Positions 6,480 through 8,305 of a stretch of DNA of 8,305 nucleotides are shown piece after piece; the first letter of the stretch is position 1, and the number at the start of each line of letters is the position of its first letter. Source of the DNA: Actinomycetes bacterium (GTDB lineage: Bacteria; Actinomycetota; Actinomycetes; Propionibacteriales; Propionibacteriaceae). Below the pieces are notes generated by a model. It saw only the letters and a program-made list of their open reading frames with translations. It was not told the DNA's origin and made no database searches. A program made the translations under genes and the position numbers. The DNA lies in contig WQUE01000348.1 in assembly GCA_009785885.1 (NCBI GenBank), positions 1 to 8,305 on the forward strand. The letters run 5' to 3'.

Positions 6480-6847
6480 GATTCCTCCTGTTGGTGATCC
6501 CATCGGTCGATGAGCAGGGTTGCCGCCTCGGCGTAGGTCAGGCCGAGGCCCCGGAGCGCGGCGACGAGGTCGTCGACGAACCGGGTGGCGGCCTGGGACC
6601 GCATGGCGTCGACGTGGGACGGATCGGACGTGACGAACCGTCCCACCGTCCGTTCCGTCGTCGTGAGGCCCGACTCGTCCAGGTGTGTGAGGGCGCGTTG
6701 CACGGTGTTGGGGTTGACACCGAACTCGGCGGCCAGCTCGCGAACCGAGCCGACCTTGGCGCCCGGGGCCCAGCTTCCCGACGCGATGCGTCGGGAGAAC
6801 TCCTCGACGAGCTGGAGCCATATCGGCTTGTCCTCATCGAAGTCCAT
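6476..6847 (-). CDS. GntR-family transcriptional regulator, YtrA subfamily
   Basis: A 123-residue regulator, the short form typical of the YtrA subfamily: an N-terminal winged helix-turn-helix and only about 50 residues of C-terminal dimerisation region. The start PIWLQLVEEFSRRIASG and the DNA-binding helices SVRELAAEFGVNPNTVQRAL (34-53), followed by the wing GLTTTERTVGRFV (60-72), are characteristic. The common LPSVREL sequence is VGSVREL here, so the usual proline is missing. The ATG at 6847 has GGGAGG (6853-6858) five bases upstream. The gene overlaps the ATPase gene by four bases and heads the operon, and a 22-bp palindrome overlaps its promoter, so it most likely represses its own operon. 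The effector is unknown; in related systems derepression follows envelope stress. Confidence 0.92.
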   Translation of the reverse strand: MDFDEDKPIWLQLVEEFSRRIASGSWAPGAKVGSVRELAAEFGVNPNTVQRALTHLDESGLTTTERTVGRFVTSDPSHVDAMRSQAATRFVDDLVAALRGLGLTYAEAATLLIDRWDHQQEES

Positions 6848-6864
6848 GGGCGCCTCCCTCCCTG

Positions 6865-6886
6865 CTGTATCACTGCACTAATACAG
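6865..6886. promoter_or_regulatory. Probable operator of the YtrA-type regulator
   Basis: A 22-bp inverted repeat with outer arms CTGTAT and ATACAG and a central TGCA; 9 of 11 base pairs are symmetric. It lies 18 bases upstream of the regulator's start codon and overlaps the predicted -10 box, the right place for an autoregulatory site. GntR-family sites are often this kind of AT-rich palindrome. Which protein binds is inferred. Confidence 0.7.
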
Positions 6887-6911
6887 TAACACAACAGGTG
6901 GGGGTGCGCAA
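6883..6911 (-). promoter_or_regulatory. Predicted promoter of the GntR-ABC operon
   Basis: On the minus strand a -35-like TTGCGC (6906-6911) is followed by 17 bases and a -10 box TACTGT (6883-6888). Start of transcription would be near 6876, inside the palindrome, leaving a leader of about 29 bases with the ribosome site. A second pairing, TTGTGT with GATACA, also fits but has a poorer -10. Confidence 0.5.
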
Positions 6912-6981
6912 CCCGGCGGCGCGCTCAAAGGTGACTTCTGACCAGCAGACGACCTCAGGACGGACGCGTGGTGGTGCCAAC

Positions 6982-8202
6982 TCAACTCTGGGCGCGGCCC
7001 GCCGGCCGGCGGGCGGCGCGGGCCGTGAGGAGGAAGAACGGCACGGCGGCGACCTGGGCCGCGACGGACACCGCGATCATGGTGGGACGGCTCGCGTCGT
7101 ACAACGCCCCCATCAGCCAACTGCCGGCGAACCAGGCCACCCCCCAGGCCGTCTCGAACACGCCGTAGCCGGTCGACCGGGCGGTCTTCGGGACGACCTG
7201 GCCGATCACCGCCTTCAGGATCGACTCCTGGGCGCCCATGCCGACCCCCCACAGGGCGACGCCCGCGAACAACAGCCCCCGGCTCGGCCAGCCGAACACG
7301 AGGACGGCGAACGGGGCCGAGACGAGGGCCGCGACCATCACGGCGCGCAGGCCGACGCGGTCGTACATCCAGCCGAACGCCAGCGCCGCGAACGCGTCGA
7401 CGATCATCGCGCCGGCGTACAGCAGCGGCAGCGTGTCGGCGGACATGAGGCCGAGCTTGGCGACATGCATCGTCACGAGGGGGAAGTCGATGAAACCGAA
7501 CGCGACCAGGCCGATGCCCGCAACGTACCACCCGAAGGCCGCCGTGAAGCGGAATCCCTGGTGGACGGCGGGTTCGGGCTCGAAGCGGTCGGGGTTCGGG
7601 AAGCGGGAGCGGGCGAGCAGCAGGACGGCGAGCGTGGCGACGGCCGGCACGGCCAGCACCGCGAACGCCACCTTGTACGCGGTGAACTCGTCCGCGCCCC
7701 GCTGCGCCCACACGACGAGGAACACGATCACGGGCCCGAGCGTCGCCCCGATCTGGTCGAGGAACTCCTGGATCGCGAAGCTCTTCCCCGCGCCGGCCTG
7801 CGAGGCGGCGAAGGACGTCAGCGTGTCCTTCGCGGGCTTCTTGATGGCCTTGCCGGTGCGCTCGATCACGATCAGCGCGCACGCCAGCATCCAGCCGCCG
7901 TGCGGCACCAGGGCGAGCAGCGGGATCGCCGACACGTCGATCACGTAGCCGACGATCGTGATCGGCCAGTAGCGGCGCGTCCTGTCGGCGAGGACGCCCG
8001 TGGCCAGGCGCAGCCCGTACCCCACCAACTCGCCCAGCCCCGCGAAGAACCCGATCGCGGTCGCCGACGCCCCCGCCAGGGCGAGGAACGCGCCGAGGAT
8101 CGAACTGGCGCCCTCGTGCGTCATGTCCGAGAACAGGCTGACGACGCCCATCGCCACGACGAACGCCATCGCCGTCCGCCCGGCCCTGCCCTTGCTCGTC
8201 AT
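6982..8202 (-). CDS. Major facilitator superfamily transporter, substrate unknown
   Basis: A 406-residue integral membrane protein with about 12 predicted helices. Conserved features of a recognisable but functionally vague MFS group are present: SLFSDMTHEGASSILGAFL (22-40), the GELVGYGLRL stretch (57-66), motif A-like GVLADRTRRYWP (69-80), ERTGKAIKKPAKD (114-126) and QEFLDQIGATLGP (about 143-155). The ATG at 8202 gives a short basic N-terminus before helix 1; its ribosome site is weak (AGGGA about ten bases upstream). Members are often annotated as drug or metabolite transporters, but nothing here shows the substrate. It stands alone: 134 bases separate its stop from the GntR-type gene, with that operon's own promoter between. 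I saw no clear terminator after it. Confidence 0.87.
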   Translation of the reverse strand: MTSKGRAGRTAMAFVVAMGVVSLFSDMTHEGASSILGAFLALAGASATAIGFFAGLGELVGYGLRLATGVLADRTRRYWPITIVGYVIDVSAIPLLALVPHGGWMLACALIVIERTGKAIKKPAKDTLTSFAASQAGAGKSFAIQEFLDQIGATLGPVIVFLVVWAQRGADEFTAYKVAFAVLAVPAVATLAVLLLARSRFPNPDRFEPEPAVHQGFRFTAAFGWYVAGIGLVAFGFIDFPLVTMHVAKLGLMSADTLPLLYAGAMIVDAFAALAFGWMYDRVGLRAVMVAALVSAPFAVLVFGWPSRGLLFAGVALWGVGMGAQESILKAVIGQVVPKTARSTGYGVFETAWGVAWFAGSWLMGALYDASRPTMIAVSVAAQVAAVPFFLLTARAARRPAGRAQS

Positions 8203-8251
8203 CGTCGTGGAGTCCCTGCGTGTGGTCGTGGGCGCTCGTCGGGGGCGTCCC

Positions 8252-8269
8252 GGCGGGGAAATGCCCGCC
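8252..8269 (-). other. Small inverted repeat upstream of the MFS gene
   Basis: GGCGGG and CCCGCC pair perfectly over 6 bp around a six-base loop, 50 bases upstream of the MFS start codon. A -10-like TAGCAT lies just upstream on the minus strand (8275-8280) without a recognisable -35. In such GC-rich DNA a 6-bp stem may be chance; it could be a leader hairpin or a binding site. Confidence 0.25.
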
Positions 8270-8305
8270 CCACGATGCTACGCGCGCCGGATCGCCGACG
8301 GGCAC

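Noticed and set aside
6848..6981. Terminator between the MFS gene and the GntR-type gene
   Set aside because: Only weak stems of about 4 bp were found and there is no U-run; I could not support a terminator call.
6900..8305. Long alternative minus-strand frame across the MFS gene (6878-8305)
   Set aside because: Its translation is Arg/Gly/Pro/Asp-rich without membrane segments, whereas the other frame gives a clear 12-helix transporter.

Overview
The window reads as chromosomal DNA of a high-GC Gram-positive bacterium (Actinomycetota). GC is high throughout, with strong G/C preference at third codon positions, GTG start use, and long shadow frames opposite the real genes. I cannot name a genus. 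Seven protein genes cover nearly all of it; no RNA gene, mobile element, CRISPR array or gene-free stretch over 300 bases was seen.

Region 1 (1-3663, all minus strand) is a monosaccharide ABC importer operon transcribed right to left: a two-domain ATPase (mmsA type), a permease (mmsB/XylH type) overlapping it by four bases, then, after a 69-base gap full of stem-loops, a ChvE-like sugar-binding lipoprotein cut off by the left edge. Region 2 (3664-4888) is the control region and a divergent LacI-family regulator on the plus strand. Two closely related palindromes with the CG centre typical of LacI-family operators lie there, 135 bp apart. One covers the start codon of mmsA just after a good promoter; the other lies upstream of the regulator gene. 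The simple reading is a sugar-inducible importer with an autoregulated repressor. No sugar kinase, isomerase or other catabolic gene is present to identify the substrate.

Region 3 (4910-6888, minus strand, convergent with the regulator) is a compact GntR(YtrA)-ATPase-permease operon with a 22-bp palindrome overlapping its promoter. This resembles the ytrAB-type exporters that are derepressed under cell-envelope stress in Firmicutes; the role here is inferred. Region 4 (6982-8202, minus strand) is a stand-alone 12-helix major facilitator transporter of unknown substrate.

All gene families are known; I found no unknown system. The points most worth a second look are regulatory: the operator placed on the start codon of a possibly leaderless mmsA mRNA, the row of three stem-loops separating permease from binding-protein gene in an operon with the binding protein last, a 12-bp stem-loop inside the 3' end of the regulator gene, and an enlarged permease.
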